A stretch of 5,117 bases of DNA. Source: an uncultured Clostridia bacterium. GTDB taxonomy: Bacteria; Bacillota; Clostridia; Oscillospirales; Oscillospiraceae. The position numbers and the translations under genes were made by a program. The notes beneath the pieces were generated by a model. That model ran no database searches, was not told where the DNA came from, and saw only the letters and a program-made list of their open reading frames with translations. This document shows, one piece after another, positions 1 through 5,117 of the stretch. Numbering within the stretch: the first letter of the stretch is position 1; each line of letters opens with the position of its first letter. The stretch spans positions 1 to 5,117 of the forward strand of contig CAMFZO010000118.1 in the NCBI GenBank assembly GCA_946006895.1, in the 5' to 3' direction.

Positions 1-241
1 ACAGGGCCCGTTCCAACAGAAATTCCGTGCGGCGGTCGATGACCTCCTCATCAGGCAGAAACAGACAGAAGCCCGGCTCAAAATCGTGATCCCGGGAGAC
101 CTCGTCGTCAAAGCCGAAGCACTCCGAGCCGGAACCGACCAGACCTACGGCGATGATTTCCTCCAGGGCGGGAAACTGGGCGTGGAGCATGGGCGCGCCG
201 TACTCCTCATAAAAGCCCCGGGCAAGCTCAAGACCGTTCAT
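1..241 (-). CDS. DUF4037 domain protein, nucleotidyltransferase-like (partial, N-terminal 80 residues; continues past left edge)
   Basis: The reading frame is open to base 1, so only the N-terminus is present. It begins MNGLELARGFYEEYGAPML, which I recognise from DUF4037 proteins of Clostridia (usually about 350 residues, from memory). Residues 33-54 hold a G-S-G-S stretch (36-39) followed by an acidic run with D45, D46 and a D-x-D at 51-53. This fits the hG[GS]...Dx[DE] signature of the polymerase-beta nucleotidyltransferase fold, so the protein may transfer a nucleotide to a small molecule or RNA; the substrate is unknown and the enzymatic role is inference. I chose the ATG at 241 because homologues start near MNG; an ATG three codons upstream (250) is possible. 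Either start lies inside the end of the TPR gene (14-nt overlap from 241), so translation is probably coupled to it. The ribosome binding site is weak (GATGAG). Confidence 0.8.
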   Translation of the reverse strand, partial: MNGLELARGFYEEYGAPMLHAQFPALEEIIAVGLVGSGSECFGFDDEVSRDHDFEPGFCLFLPDEEVIDRRTEFLLERAL

Positions 242-1055
242 AGATCTCATCAGAGCGCTGCTTCAGCTCGTCGGCGCAGGCAAAGCGGCCGAAATAGCGG
301 AAGGTGGGGGCGCATTTTTCGCAGACATAGGCGTAGTAGCCGTTGTGGGGCACCTCCGGCGTTTCCAGCAGGGCTTCCGCACGGTCCAGATAATCGTTGA
401 CCTGGTCCTCCGACTCCAAAAGACCCAGCTCCGCAGCAGCCAGATCGGCCAGATTCAGGTAGGTGATGGCCTGCTCCAACTGGCCGTACCGGACGTTTGC
501 CATGACGTCGAGGGCCTTTTCATAATAGCGGCGTGCCTCCCCATACTGCTTTTCATCCACCAGGGCAAGGGCCATGTTGTTATAAAGACCGCCCAGACGT
601 CCGTCCTCCCGGGACAGGTGCTGCTCATAGCTCTCCTGGGCCTTGCGGTACAGGGGCAGAGCCTCTGCTGCCTTGCCAAAGGCCTTATAGACCGTGGCGG
701 CGTTGACAAAGGTGGTGCCTGCCGTGACTGTGCCTTCCAGGTCCAGCGAGTCCAGGAGGGAAAGGCCGTCCCGTACTGCTTCCATGGCCTGGGCTTCGTG
801 GCCGCATTTGCGGTGTAGCCCCATCAGCTCGTTGAGCACGGACAGGGCACCCTGGTCGTCGTTGTTGAAGCGGGCCTCCGACAGCCAGAAGTTCAGATGA
901 CGCTCCGCTGCGGCATAGTCGTTGCGGCCCAGGTGTTCATCCAACTTCTCCATCATGCGGCACAGGTCGATGCGGTGAACGGGACGGTCCTTTTGATAGG
1001 CGTCGACACAGAAGGGGCACGTCGGCTCCAGATAATCTTCGGGTTTGATGCTCAT
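228..1055 (-). CDS. Tetratricopeptide repeat protein with N- and C-terminal CxxC pairs
   Basis: A 275-residue soluble protein without signal peptide or membrane segment, so probably cytoplasmic. Helical TPR-like repeats can be traced at about 33-62, 71-104, 113-146, 155-188 and 194-230; the clearest are the third (N-A-A-x-V-Y-K-A-F-G-K then A-L-P-L-Y) and the fourth (N-N-M-A-L-A-L-V then Y-x-E-A-x-x-Y-Y-E-K-A-L). TPRs are protein-binding scaffolds, so the job is likely partner binding rather than catalysis. C13-P-F-C16 at the start and C245-E-K-C248 near the end could together hold one zinc ion, which is inference. AGGAGG lies 4 nt before the ATG, slightly close, and includes the TAG stop of the upstream transporter gene, implying coupling. 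Its end overlaps the DUF4037 gene, and I recall the same two families adjacent in other Clostridia. Family call is sure; function unknown. Confidence 0.92.
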   Translation of the reverse strand: MSIKPEDYLEPTCPFCVDAYQKDRPVHRIDLCRMMEKLDEHLGRNDYAAAERHLNFWLSEARFNNDDQGALSVLNELMGLHRKCGHEAQAMEAVRDGLSLLDSLDLEGTVTAGTTFVNAATVYKAFGKAAEALPLYRKAQESYEQHLSREDGRLGGLYNNMALALVDEKQYGEARRYYEKALDVMANVRYGQLEQAITYLNLADLAAAELGLLESEDQVNDYLDRAEALLETPEVPHNGYYAYVCEKCAPTFRYFGRFACADELKQRSDEIYERS

Positions 1056-1063
1056 AATACCTC

Positions 1064-1987
1064 CTATCCAATGAACCCGCAGTGAGACAGAACGGCCAAA
1101 AGCGGGCCCATTACGACAAAATAAAGAATGGTCGAGGGGATCAGGCAGTCCACTGCCAGAGCCGTGTCATGGCCGTACTCTTTACACCAGAGCACGGCGG
1201 TGAGGGGCGCGGGACTGCCGAAAATGACGGCGAGGATACAGGCCGCTTTCAGCGGCACAAGGAAATACAGAAGGGCAAAAACGATACAGGGCAGAAGCAG
1301 CACCTTCCACAGAGAGTAGAGGATGGCAGTGCGGTCTTTGACCCATGTCAGAAGTCCGTAGCGGCAGATCAGCATACCGATGAGCAGCAGGGACAACGGA
1401 GAGACTGCCACCGCCAGACCCTCGGCAGCGTAGGTCACAAAGCCGGGGAGCTTCACGGAAAAGGCGGAGCAAAGAATACCTGCCAAGACTGCCAAAAGGC
1501 TGGGACTGGTGAGGATCTTCCGCCACTTTTTCCCTCGGCTTTCTCCGCCGCTGCCGATGAAGACCTGATGGTGCAGGCCCCAAATCAGAATATCCATGAC
1601 CGCGCCGTGGAGCAGCACGATGGACATTTCACTGGCGGTCAGGAACAGCCCCAGCAGCGGGATGCAGACAAAAGATGTGTTGCCCACGCTGCTGATATAG
1701 CGCAGAAGCGCGCGGCGGGACGGGTCCTGCTTCCGAAAGAGGAAAAAAGCGACGGCAAACGTCCCCAGACTGAAGCCCAGCGTTGCCAGCACCGTGGGGA
1801 TGCCGACGGACAGAAGCCCCGAGGCGTCCATGACGGCAAAGGAGGAAAGCAGCATGGCCGGGAAACAGACGTTCAGCAGCACGGAGGGCAGGATGTCTGC
1901 CGCACTCTCCGGCACCAGCCGGACCTTCAGGACCAGATAGCCGATGGCAATGACAATGACAAAGAACAAAAGACCGTCGATCTGCAT
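1064..1987 (-). CDS. AEC family transporter (auxin efflux carrier-like membrane transport protein)
   Basis: A 307-residue integral membrane protein with about ten hydrophobic segments (roughly 5-20, 33-51, 61-84, 97-117, 121-139, 161-177, 183-206, 220-243, 247-265, 280-300), the usual size and layout of bacterial AEC carriers. Family landmarks are the N-V-C-F-P-A-M-L-L stretch at 39-47, the V-G-N-T-S-F-V-C-I-P-L-L signature at 101-112, S-P-S-L-L-A-V-L-A-G at 161-170 opening the second half, L-I-G-M-L-I at 202-207, and S-P-A-P-L-T-A-V followed by Y-G-H-D at 258-274. A hydrophilic loop at 146-158 joins the two halves. Characterised relatives export or import small organic acids such as malate; the substrate here cannot be told from sequence. 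The ATG has GAGGG six bases upstream, and that site runs directly out of the TAA stop of the preceding gene, so the two are probably translated in sequence. It is the third gene of the minus-strand unit. Confidence 0.92.
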   Translation of the reverse strand: MQIDGLLFFVIVIAIGYLVLKVRLVPESAADILPSVLLNVCFPAMLLSSFAVMDASGLLSVGIPTVLATLGFSLGTFAVAFFLFRKQDPSRRALLRYISSVGNTSFVCIPLLGLFLTASEMSIVLLHGAVMDILIWGLHHQVFIGSGGESRGKKWRKILTSPSLLAVLAGILCSAFSVKLPGFVTYAAEGLAVAVSPLSLLLIGMLICRYGLLTWVKDRTAILYSLWKVLLLPCIVFALLYFLVPLKAACILAVIFGSPAPLTAVLWCKEYGHDTALAVDCLIPSTILYFVVMGPLLAVLSHCGFIG

Positions 1988-1998
1988 AGGATGCCCTC

Positions 1999-3528
1999 TT
2001 ATTCCAAACGCACCAGGACCAGATCATCCACGATCAGCAGACTTCCGCTGTCGGGATAGCAGGCCATGGCGCCGATCTCTTCCGCGTAGAGCGCCGCTTC
2101 CTCCTCGGTGACGGCGCGGAAGGAATAGCCCAGATAGTTGGCCACGAACTGGGCGCGGGAGTATTGGTTGAGCTGGGCAACGGCGCCGGTCCGTCCACGG
2201 TAGAGGAAGGGCGTTTCCAGCCAGTTGTCGCTGTAGCTCTCATCGGAGAAGTTGTCGCCGATGAGGACCACTTCCATGTTCGCCCGGTAGCCCTCCAGAG
2301 ACTTGATCCGGGTGAACAGAGTGGTAAAATAATTCTCCGCCTTGCGGTTGGAGTAGTAGACCGATTGGTAATTGCCGTTGCTCTGCCAGGCGTAGTTCAC
2401 CGCCGACAACAACAATACCAGGCTGACGCCGAGAACGGCCGCTTTTTTTCTGCGTTCCTTTCCCATGGGAAGATGCTCCGCCAGCACCGCCGGCAGATAG
2501 AACACCGCCATCAGGCCCATGCACATACGGGTGTAGAGAGTGCTGTCCGCCGCGAGAACCAAAAACGCGTTGGCGGCGAGGGGCAGAAGCAGCAGGAACA
2601 GCAGGGCAAAAAGAACATGGCCCGGTTTGCCCCGCAGGAAGAAGATCAGCGCGGTCAGAGAAAAGACCATCAGGCACAGGAGCATCGCCCGCAGGAACAA
2701 GGTGGCGTTGAAGCCGGCAAATTCCCGCAGGGGAAGCAGGAAAAATTCCAGATAAGCCTGCGGAATTGCGCCCAGGGACAGGCTGCCCATGGAGCTGACG
2801 CCCTGGTAGTCGCTGAGCTGCGTGCCAAGTACGGCCAGACAGAGCTGCAGGGCCAGCCAGTAGAGCAGATAGCTCAGGATCAGCGCTGCCAGACAGCGCA
2901 GGGAGTGAAGAAAAATGCTCTTCACGGTGCTTTGACTCTTAAGGCAGCGGATCAGCAGTGCCAGCAGCAGGATCACCGCGAAATAGGGGAAATAGGCCTG
3001 ATAAATGCCCAGAGAACAGGCCCCCAGTATTGCCGCGCCGAGGAATGAGACGAGGGAGGAACGTTTTAAAAGATAGGCCGCGGCGACGATGCACAGCAGG
3101 GCAAGGGCAAAATAATGTACGGTAAAGAGGAAAAACATGGCGCTTGCGATGGGAGCGGCTGCGGCGGTCACTGCGGCGACGGCAAAGCACAGCGGCTTGC
3201 TGTGCAGCTCCAGTACCCGCACCAAAAGCGCCGAGGTCAGAGCAAGGAGAAGCAGCGCCAGCAGACCGCTCAACAGCGGCACATTGTAAGCGCCCCAGAC
3301 GCGGTCCGTCAGGCCCCCCAACAGATGGAGCAGCCAGCGACCCGAGGTGATGCCGGTGCCGTAGCCCTTGGGCAGACAGGCGATCATATCGTTATTGCTG
3401 ATATTATTGACGAATAAATAGAGATAGGAAAGGCTACCGAAGATCGCCGTGGCGAGATAGCAGGTGCGGCTCTCGGGGCAGCGCAGGAAAGCGGTCAGGC
3501 GCCCCTTGCCGCGTACCAACGGGCTCAC
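1999..3528 (-). CDS. GtrII-like glucosyltransferase domain membrane protein (Glucos_trans_II family)
   Basis: A 509-residue protein with about a dozen hydrophobic segments between residues 22 and 380 and a soluble C-terminal part (about 381-509). The first loop after segment 1 has N-N-D at 45-47 followed by G-R-W at 63-65, and a Y-Q-A-Y motif lies at 176-179; I associate these with the GtrII-type glucosyltransferases (Pfam Glucos_trans_II). Such GT-C-like enzymes move glucose from a polyprenyl-phosphate carrier to a surface glycan on the outer face of the membrane, D47 being a plausible acidic catalytic residue (inference). No gtrA flippase or gtrB polyprenyl glucosyltransferase is in the window, so the sugar donor must be made elsewhere. 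The start codon is GTG, chosen because GGGAGG (3535-3540) sits six bases upstream and because it overlaps the TGA of the preceding gene as GTGA. Family call is from motif memory; acceptor glycan unknown. Confidence 0.8.
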   Translation of the reverse strand: MSPLVRGKGRLTAFLRCPESRTCYLATAIFGSLSYLYLFVNNISNNDMIACLPKGYGTGITSGRWLLHLLGGLTDRVWGAYNVPLLSGLLALLLLALTSALLVRVLELHSKPLCFAVAAVTAAAAPIASAMFFLFTVHYFALALLCIVAAAYLLKRSSLVSFLGAAILGACSLGIYQAYFPYFAVILLLALLIRCLKSQSTVKSIFLHSLRCLAALILSYLLYWLALQLCLAVLGTQLSDYQGVSSMGSLSLGAIPQAYLEFFLLPLREFAGFNATLFLRAMLLCLMVFSLTALIFFLRGKPGHVLFALLFLLLLPLAANAFLVLAADSTLYTRMCMGLMAVFYLPAVLAEHLPMGKERRKKAAVLGVSLVLLLSAVNYAWQSNGNYQSVYYSNRKAENYFTTLFTRIKSLEGYRANMEVVLIGDNFSDESYSDNWLETPFLYRGRTGAVAQLNQYSRAQFVANYLGYSFRAVTEEEAALYAEEIGAMACYPDSGSLLIVDDLVLVRLE

Positions 3529-3830
3529 TCTTCGCCTCCCGAAGACAGCGCGTCTTCCGCCTCAAACAAAAACTGTGAGCCGTCCTTCCAGACGGATCTG
3601 TGGAAAGCCTCCGCGCCGTCCAGGTCGGTAAAATCCCGGAAAATACAGGGCGGCACCGAGGCACGGCCCATAGCCTTTGCTGCAAGACCTTCCTGCTCCA
3701 GCCGGAAAATATGCTCACGAACGCGCCACTTGCGCACCAGGTCAAAAAACAAGCCGTCTGCGCTGACCACACGGACAAAACGGTAATCCGGGCACAGGGT
3801 GAAATTGTCGTAACGCGGCAAATCAGCCAT
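3525..3830 (-). CDS. Small uncharacterised protein, first gene of the minus-strand operon
   Basis: A 101-residue protein that I do not recognise. It begins MADLPRYDNFTLCPDYRFV, has no signal peptide and no membrane segment, and is rich in aromatic and charged residues: an amphipathic stretch R-K-W-R-V-R-E-H-I-F-R-L-E-Q-E at about 39-53, a P-P-C-I-F-R-D-F patch at about 66-73, and an acidic tail ending S-G-G-E-E. It is probably cytoplasmic. I chose the ATG at 3830 because GGGAGG (3839-3844) lies eight bases before it; the in-frame TTG at 3848 would place the Shine-Dalgarno inside the gene. Its stop overlaps the GTG start of the GtrII-like gene by 4 nt, so the two are translationally coupled and it may work with that protein. 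Base composition matches its neighbours, and the promoter, ribosome site and coupling make it a real gene despite the lack of a family. Confidence 0.85.
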   Translation of the reverse strand: MADLPRYDNFTLCPDYRFVRVVSADGLFFDLVRKWRVREHIFRLEQEGLAAKAMGRASVPPCIFRDFTDLDGAEAFHRSVWKDGSQFLFEAEDALSSGGEE

Positions 3831-3866
3831 TTCGGTTTCCTCCCACAAAAAGATACTATCATTTTA
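3831..3866 (-). promoter_or_regulatory. -10 box, short leader and ribosome binding site of the minus-strand operon
   Basis: On the minus strand TAAAAT (3861-3866) is followed, after an expected start of transcription near 3854, by a leader of about 24 nt. The leader contains GGGAGG (3839-3844), spaced eight bases from the ATG at 3830. The leader is too short to hold a riboswitch or attenuator. The strength and spacing of this ribosome site decide the start of the small uncharacterised gene. Confidence 0.75.
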
Positions 3867-3889
3867 CAATAGCGCCGCCTGGTTGTCAA
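3861..3889 (-). promoter_or_regulatory. Sigma-A type promoter for the five-gene minus-strand operon
   Basis: Read on the minus strand, a perfect TTGACA (bases 3884-3889) and TAAAAT (3861-3866) are separated by exactly 17 bp. This is one mismatch from the full consensus and predicts a strong housekeeping promoter. It lies directly before the first gene, and no comparable promoter was noticed at the later, tightly packed junctions, so it probably drives all five genes. Confidence 0.8.
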
Positions 3890-3919
3890 CCGAGGACAGG
3901 AAACTTCTGCCCGCGCCGC

Positions 3920-3943
3920 CGGAAAGATCGAATCGGAAAAATC
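3920..3943. repeat. Tandem 10-bp direct repeat (period 14) between the divergent promoters
   Basis: CGGAAAGATC (3920-3929) and CGGAAAAATC (3934-3943) match at nine of ten positions and are spaced 14 bp start to start. They lie just upstream of the azlC -35 box and about 30-55 bp beyond the -35 of the leftward promoter, where a DNA-binding regulator of either unit could sit. Use as an operator is inference. Confidence 0.45.
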
Positions 3944-3947
3944 TCCG

Positions 3948-3976
3948 TTGCTTCCCGGAAGGTTTTGTGCTATGAT
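3948..3976 (+). promoter_or_regulatory. Extended -10 promoter for azlCD
   Basis: TTGCTT (3948-3953) and TATGAT (3971-3976) are 17 bp apart, and TGC immediately before the -10 box gives the extended -10 motif TGnTATnAT. Transcription should start near 3983, leaving a leader of a little over 20 nt before the azlC ATG. An 11-bp imperfect-centre palindrome, CTTCC-C-GGAAG (3951-3961), overlaps the end of the -35 box and the spacer, a position where a bound repressor would block the promoter. Confidence 0.75.
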
Positions 3977-4005
3977 GTTGAAAATTGCGGAAGGGAAGCG
4001 GAGAA

Positions 4006-4722
4006 ATGAAAGAGATCAATTCCTTTGCCAAGGGGCTGCACAACGGGCTGCCCATCTGCTTCGGTTATCTGTCGGTGGCCTTTGCCTTTGGCATTTTTGC
4101 TGTCGCCAACGGCCTGGCACCCTTTGAGGCACTGCTGATCTCGGCCACCAATGTGACCTCGGCGGGACAGCTTGCGGCGGTGCCCATCATCGCTTCCGGC
4201 GGAACACTGGCTGAGCTGGCTGTCTCTCAGCTTGTCATCAACCTGCGCTATGCGCTCATGTCCGTGTCCCTGTCCCAGAAGCTGGGCAAATCGGTGCGGC
4301 TTATCGACCGCTTCCTCATCGCCTTTGTCAACACCGACGAGGTGTTCGCCGTGGCCTCCTCCCAAAACGGCGCCGTCGGACGCCGTTATCTCTACGGCCT
4401 GATCCTGACGCCCTTTCTGGGCTGGACCGCCGGGACCATCCTGGGCGCTGTGGCGGGAAACCTGCTCCCGGACATCATCGTCCGCGCCCTGGGCATTGCC
4501 ATCTACGGGATGTTCATCGCCATCATCCTGCCCAAGGCCAAGGCTCACAGGCCCACGGCCATCTGCGTTTTGATCGCCGTGGCGCTGAGCTGCGCGTTTT
4601 ATTATCTGCCGGTGCTCAGGGAGATTCCCAGCGGCTTTACCATCATCATCTGCGCGGTCCTGGCTGCCGCTGTGATGGCTGTGGCCGCGCCGGTCAGGGC
4701 AGAGGAGGAGAGCCATGAATAA
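4006..4722 (+). CDS. azlC: AzlC family branched-chain amino acid exporter, large subunit
   Basis: A 238-residue polytopic membrane protein, normal for AzlC. Family landmarks are G-L-P-I-C-F-G-Y at 14-21, S-A-T-N-V-T-S-A-G-Q-L-A-A at 47-59, N-L-R-Y-A-L-M at 79-85, the T-D-E motif at 110-112, and G-W-T-A-G-T-I-L-G-A at 139-148. Hydrophobic segments follow at about 130-150, 160-176, 184-202 and 209-229, and the C-terminus is charged. AzlC acts with the small AzlD in the cytoplasmic membrane to export branched-chain amino acids and their analogues; in Bacillus subtilis its overexpression gives azaleucine resistance. Exact substrate here is inferred. I chose the ATG at 4006, with AAGGGA nine bases upstream; the in-frame TTG at 3985 falls at the predicted transcription start and would have no ribosome site. 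It overlaps azlD by 8 nt. No Lrp-type regulator gene is in the window. Confidence 0.93.
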   Translation: MKEINSFAKGLHNGLPICFGYLSVAFAFGIFAVANGLAPFEALLISATNVTSAGQLAAVPIIASGGTLAELAVSQLVINLRYALMSVSLSQKLGKSVRLIDRFLIAFVNTDEVFAVASSQNGAVGRRYLYGLILTPFLGWTAGTILGAVAGNLLPDIIVRALGIAIYGMFIAIILPKAKAHRPTAICVLIAVALSCAFYYLPVLREIPSGFTIIICAVLAAAVMAVAAPVRAEEESHE

Positions 4723-5026
4723 CTTTTTCGTCTATCTGGCGGTCATGGCCGGAGTGACCTATCTGGTGCGCATGCTGCCGCTGGTGCTGGTGCGCCGGAA
4801 AATCGAAAACCGCTTTGTCCTGTCCTTCCTCTATTACATTCCCTACGCGGTTTTGAGCGTTATGACCTTTCCGGCTATCTTCTATGCCACGGGGGATTGG
4901 CGGTCGGCGGCGGCCGGCTGTATCGGGGCGCTGGCGCTGTCCTTCTTCGGCAAAAGCCTGCTGCAGGTGGCGGCCTGCTCCTGCCTGCTGGCGCTGGCAG
5001 TGGAACTGATAGTACGATATTTATAA
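4715..5026 (+). CDS. azlD: AzlD family branched-chain amino acid exporter, small subunit
   Basis: A 103-residue protein with four hydrophobic segments (about 3-25, 38-58, 63-81 and 83-102), the expected size for AzlD. Recognisable parts are T-Y-L-V-R-M-L-P-L at 15-23, with the conserved arginine and proline, and Y-I-P-Y-A-V-L-S-V-M-T-F-P at 41-53. It is the obligate partner of AzlC in the exporter. The ATG is preceded by AGGAGG (4703-4708) at six bases and lies inside the end of azlC (ATGAATAA contains both the start and the stop), so the subunits are made in a coupled manner. The gene ends in TAA just before a hairpin. Confidence 0.92.
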   Translation: MNNFFVYLAVMAGVTYLVRMLPLVLVRRKIENRFVLSFLYYIPYAVLSVMTFPAIFYATGDWRSAAAGCIGALALSFFGKSLLQVAACSCLLALAVELIVRYL

Positions 5027-5037
5027 GAGTTTTGTAA

Positions 5038-5065
5038 GGGACTGCGGCAGATACGCCGCAGTCCT
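5038..5065 (+). terminator. Hairpin after azlD, possible terminator without a U-tract
   Basis: GGACTGCGGC (5039-5048) and GCCGCAGTCC (5055-5064) form a perfect 10-bp GC-rich stem, extended by a G-T wobble, around a 6-base AGATAC loop, starting 12 bases after the azlD stop. A classical intrinsic terminator should be followed by a run of T; here TCAGTCTGTC follows instead, and the other strand has no T-run either. It may end azlCD transcription inefficiently or protect the 3' end. Confidence 0.5.
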
Positions 5066-5092
5066 CAGTCTGTCGAAAAACTATCTTTTGAT

Positions 5093-5117
5093 GAGAAGCC
5101 TCCCTCTGATGAGGGAG
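5093..5117. repeat. Stem-loop at the right edge, possibly the start of a dispersed palindromic repeat
   Basis: CTCCCTC (5100-5106) and GAGGGAG (5111-5117) form a perfect 7-bp stem with a TGAT loop, cut off at the window edge. The wording AGCCTCCCTCTGATGAGGG resembles, from memory, the end of a short repeated palindromic element found in many intergenic regions of gut Oscillospiraceae. The rest of the element would lie outside the window. Bases 5066-5092 hold nothing else I can name. Confidence 0.4.

Noticed and set aside
345..818. 157-codon plus-strand open frame across the TPR gene
   Set aside because: Antisense to a clearly recognisable TPR protein, with no domain of its own and no promoter or ribosome site seen.
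1082..2059. 325-codon open frame on the plus strand across the AEC gene
   Set aside because: It is codon-for-codon antisense to the transporter. In that register a stop needs a TTA, CTA or TCA codon in the real gene, all rare at this GC content. The product is a Q/H/R/K-rich chain typical of a reversed membrane protein gene.
2164..3048. 294-codon open frame on the plus strand inside the GtrII-like gene
   Set aside because: Same codon-aligned antisense artefact; composition is very rich in glutamine and charged residues with no domain, and there is no convincing ribosome site.
3434..3889. 151-codon minus-strand frame overlapping the small uncharacterised gene
   Set aside because: It lies in another frame, would begin upstream of the -10 box of the promoter, and runs into the GtrII-like gene without coupling. 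The frame with ATG at 3830 has the proper Shine-Dalgarno and the 4-nt overlap.
3831..4005. Riboswitch, T-box or leader peptide ahead of azlC or the minus-strand operon
   Set aside because: Both predicted leaders are only about 20-25 nt, too short for a structured regulatory RNA, and no T-box or leader-peptide pattern is visible.
3970..4716. 248-codon open frame on the minus strand opposite azlC
   Set aside because: Also in the codon-aligned antisense register of azlC, with a D/G/Q/H-rich low-complexity product; azlC has the family motifs, promoter and ribosome site.

Overview
The window reads as an ordinary stretch of chromosome from a GC-rich, low-complexity-free Clostridia-type Firmicute, most likely a gut Oscillospiraceae-like organism. 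The evidence is strong GGAGG-type ribosome binding sites on nearly every gene, sigma-A style promoters with 17-bp spacers, very tight gene packing, gene families common in that group (DUF4037 with a TPR partner, AEC, AzlCD), and at the right edge a CTCCCTC/GAGGGAG stem-loop that resembles, from memory, the edge of a dispersed repeat of those genomes. The taxonomic call is inference; there is no rRNA or other marker in the window. I see no tRNA, rRNA, CRISPR array, transposase or phage gene.

Layout. Bases 1-3830 are a single minus-strand array of five genes, read right to left: a 101-residue protein I do not recognise (3525-3830), a large polytopic membrane protein of the GtrII-like glucosyltransferase family (1999-3528), an AEC-family transporter (1064-1987), a TPR protein with CxxC pairs at both ends (228-1055), and the first 80 codons of a DUF4037 nucleotidyltransferase-like protein running off the left edge (1-241). 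Junctions are a 4-nt overlap, an 11-nt gap, an 8-nt gap and a 14-nt overlap, and in both short gaps the stop codon overlaps or abuts the next Shine-Dalgarno. One good promoter (TTGACA, 17 bp, TAAAAT) lies just ahead of the first gene, so this is very probably one transcription unit.

Bases 3831-4005 are the divergent control region, with a second, rightward extended -10 promoter and a 14-bp-period tandem repeat between the two promoters. From 4006 the plus strand carries azlC and azlD, overlapping by 8 nt, which encode the two-subunit branched-chain amino acid exporter. They are followed by a perfect 10-bp hairpin and then the stem-loop at the window edge.

How the genes work together: azlC and azlD form a well-understood two-part exporter. 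The minus-strand group has no obvious shared pathway. The TPR and DUF4037 genes look like a functional pair, and the small unknown protein is translationally coupled to the glucosyltransferase-like membrane protein. No clearly novel system is visible; the best leads are the small unknown protein, the CxxC-TPR/DUF4037 pair, and the repeats in the divergent promoter region.
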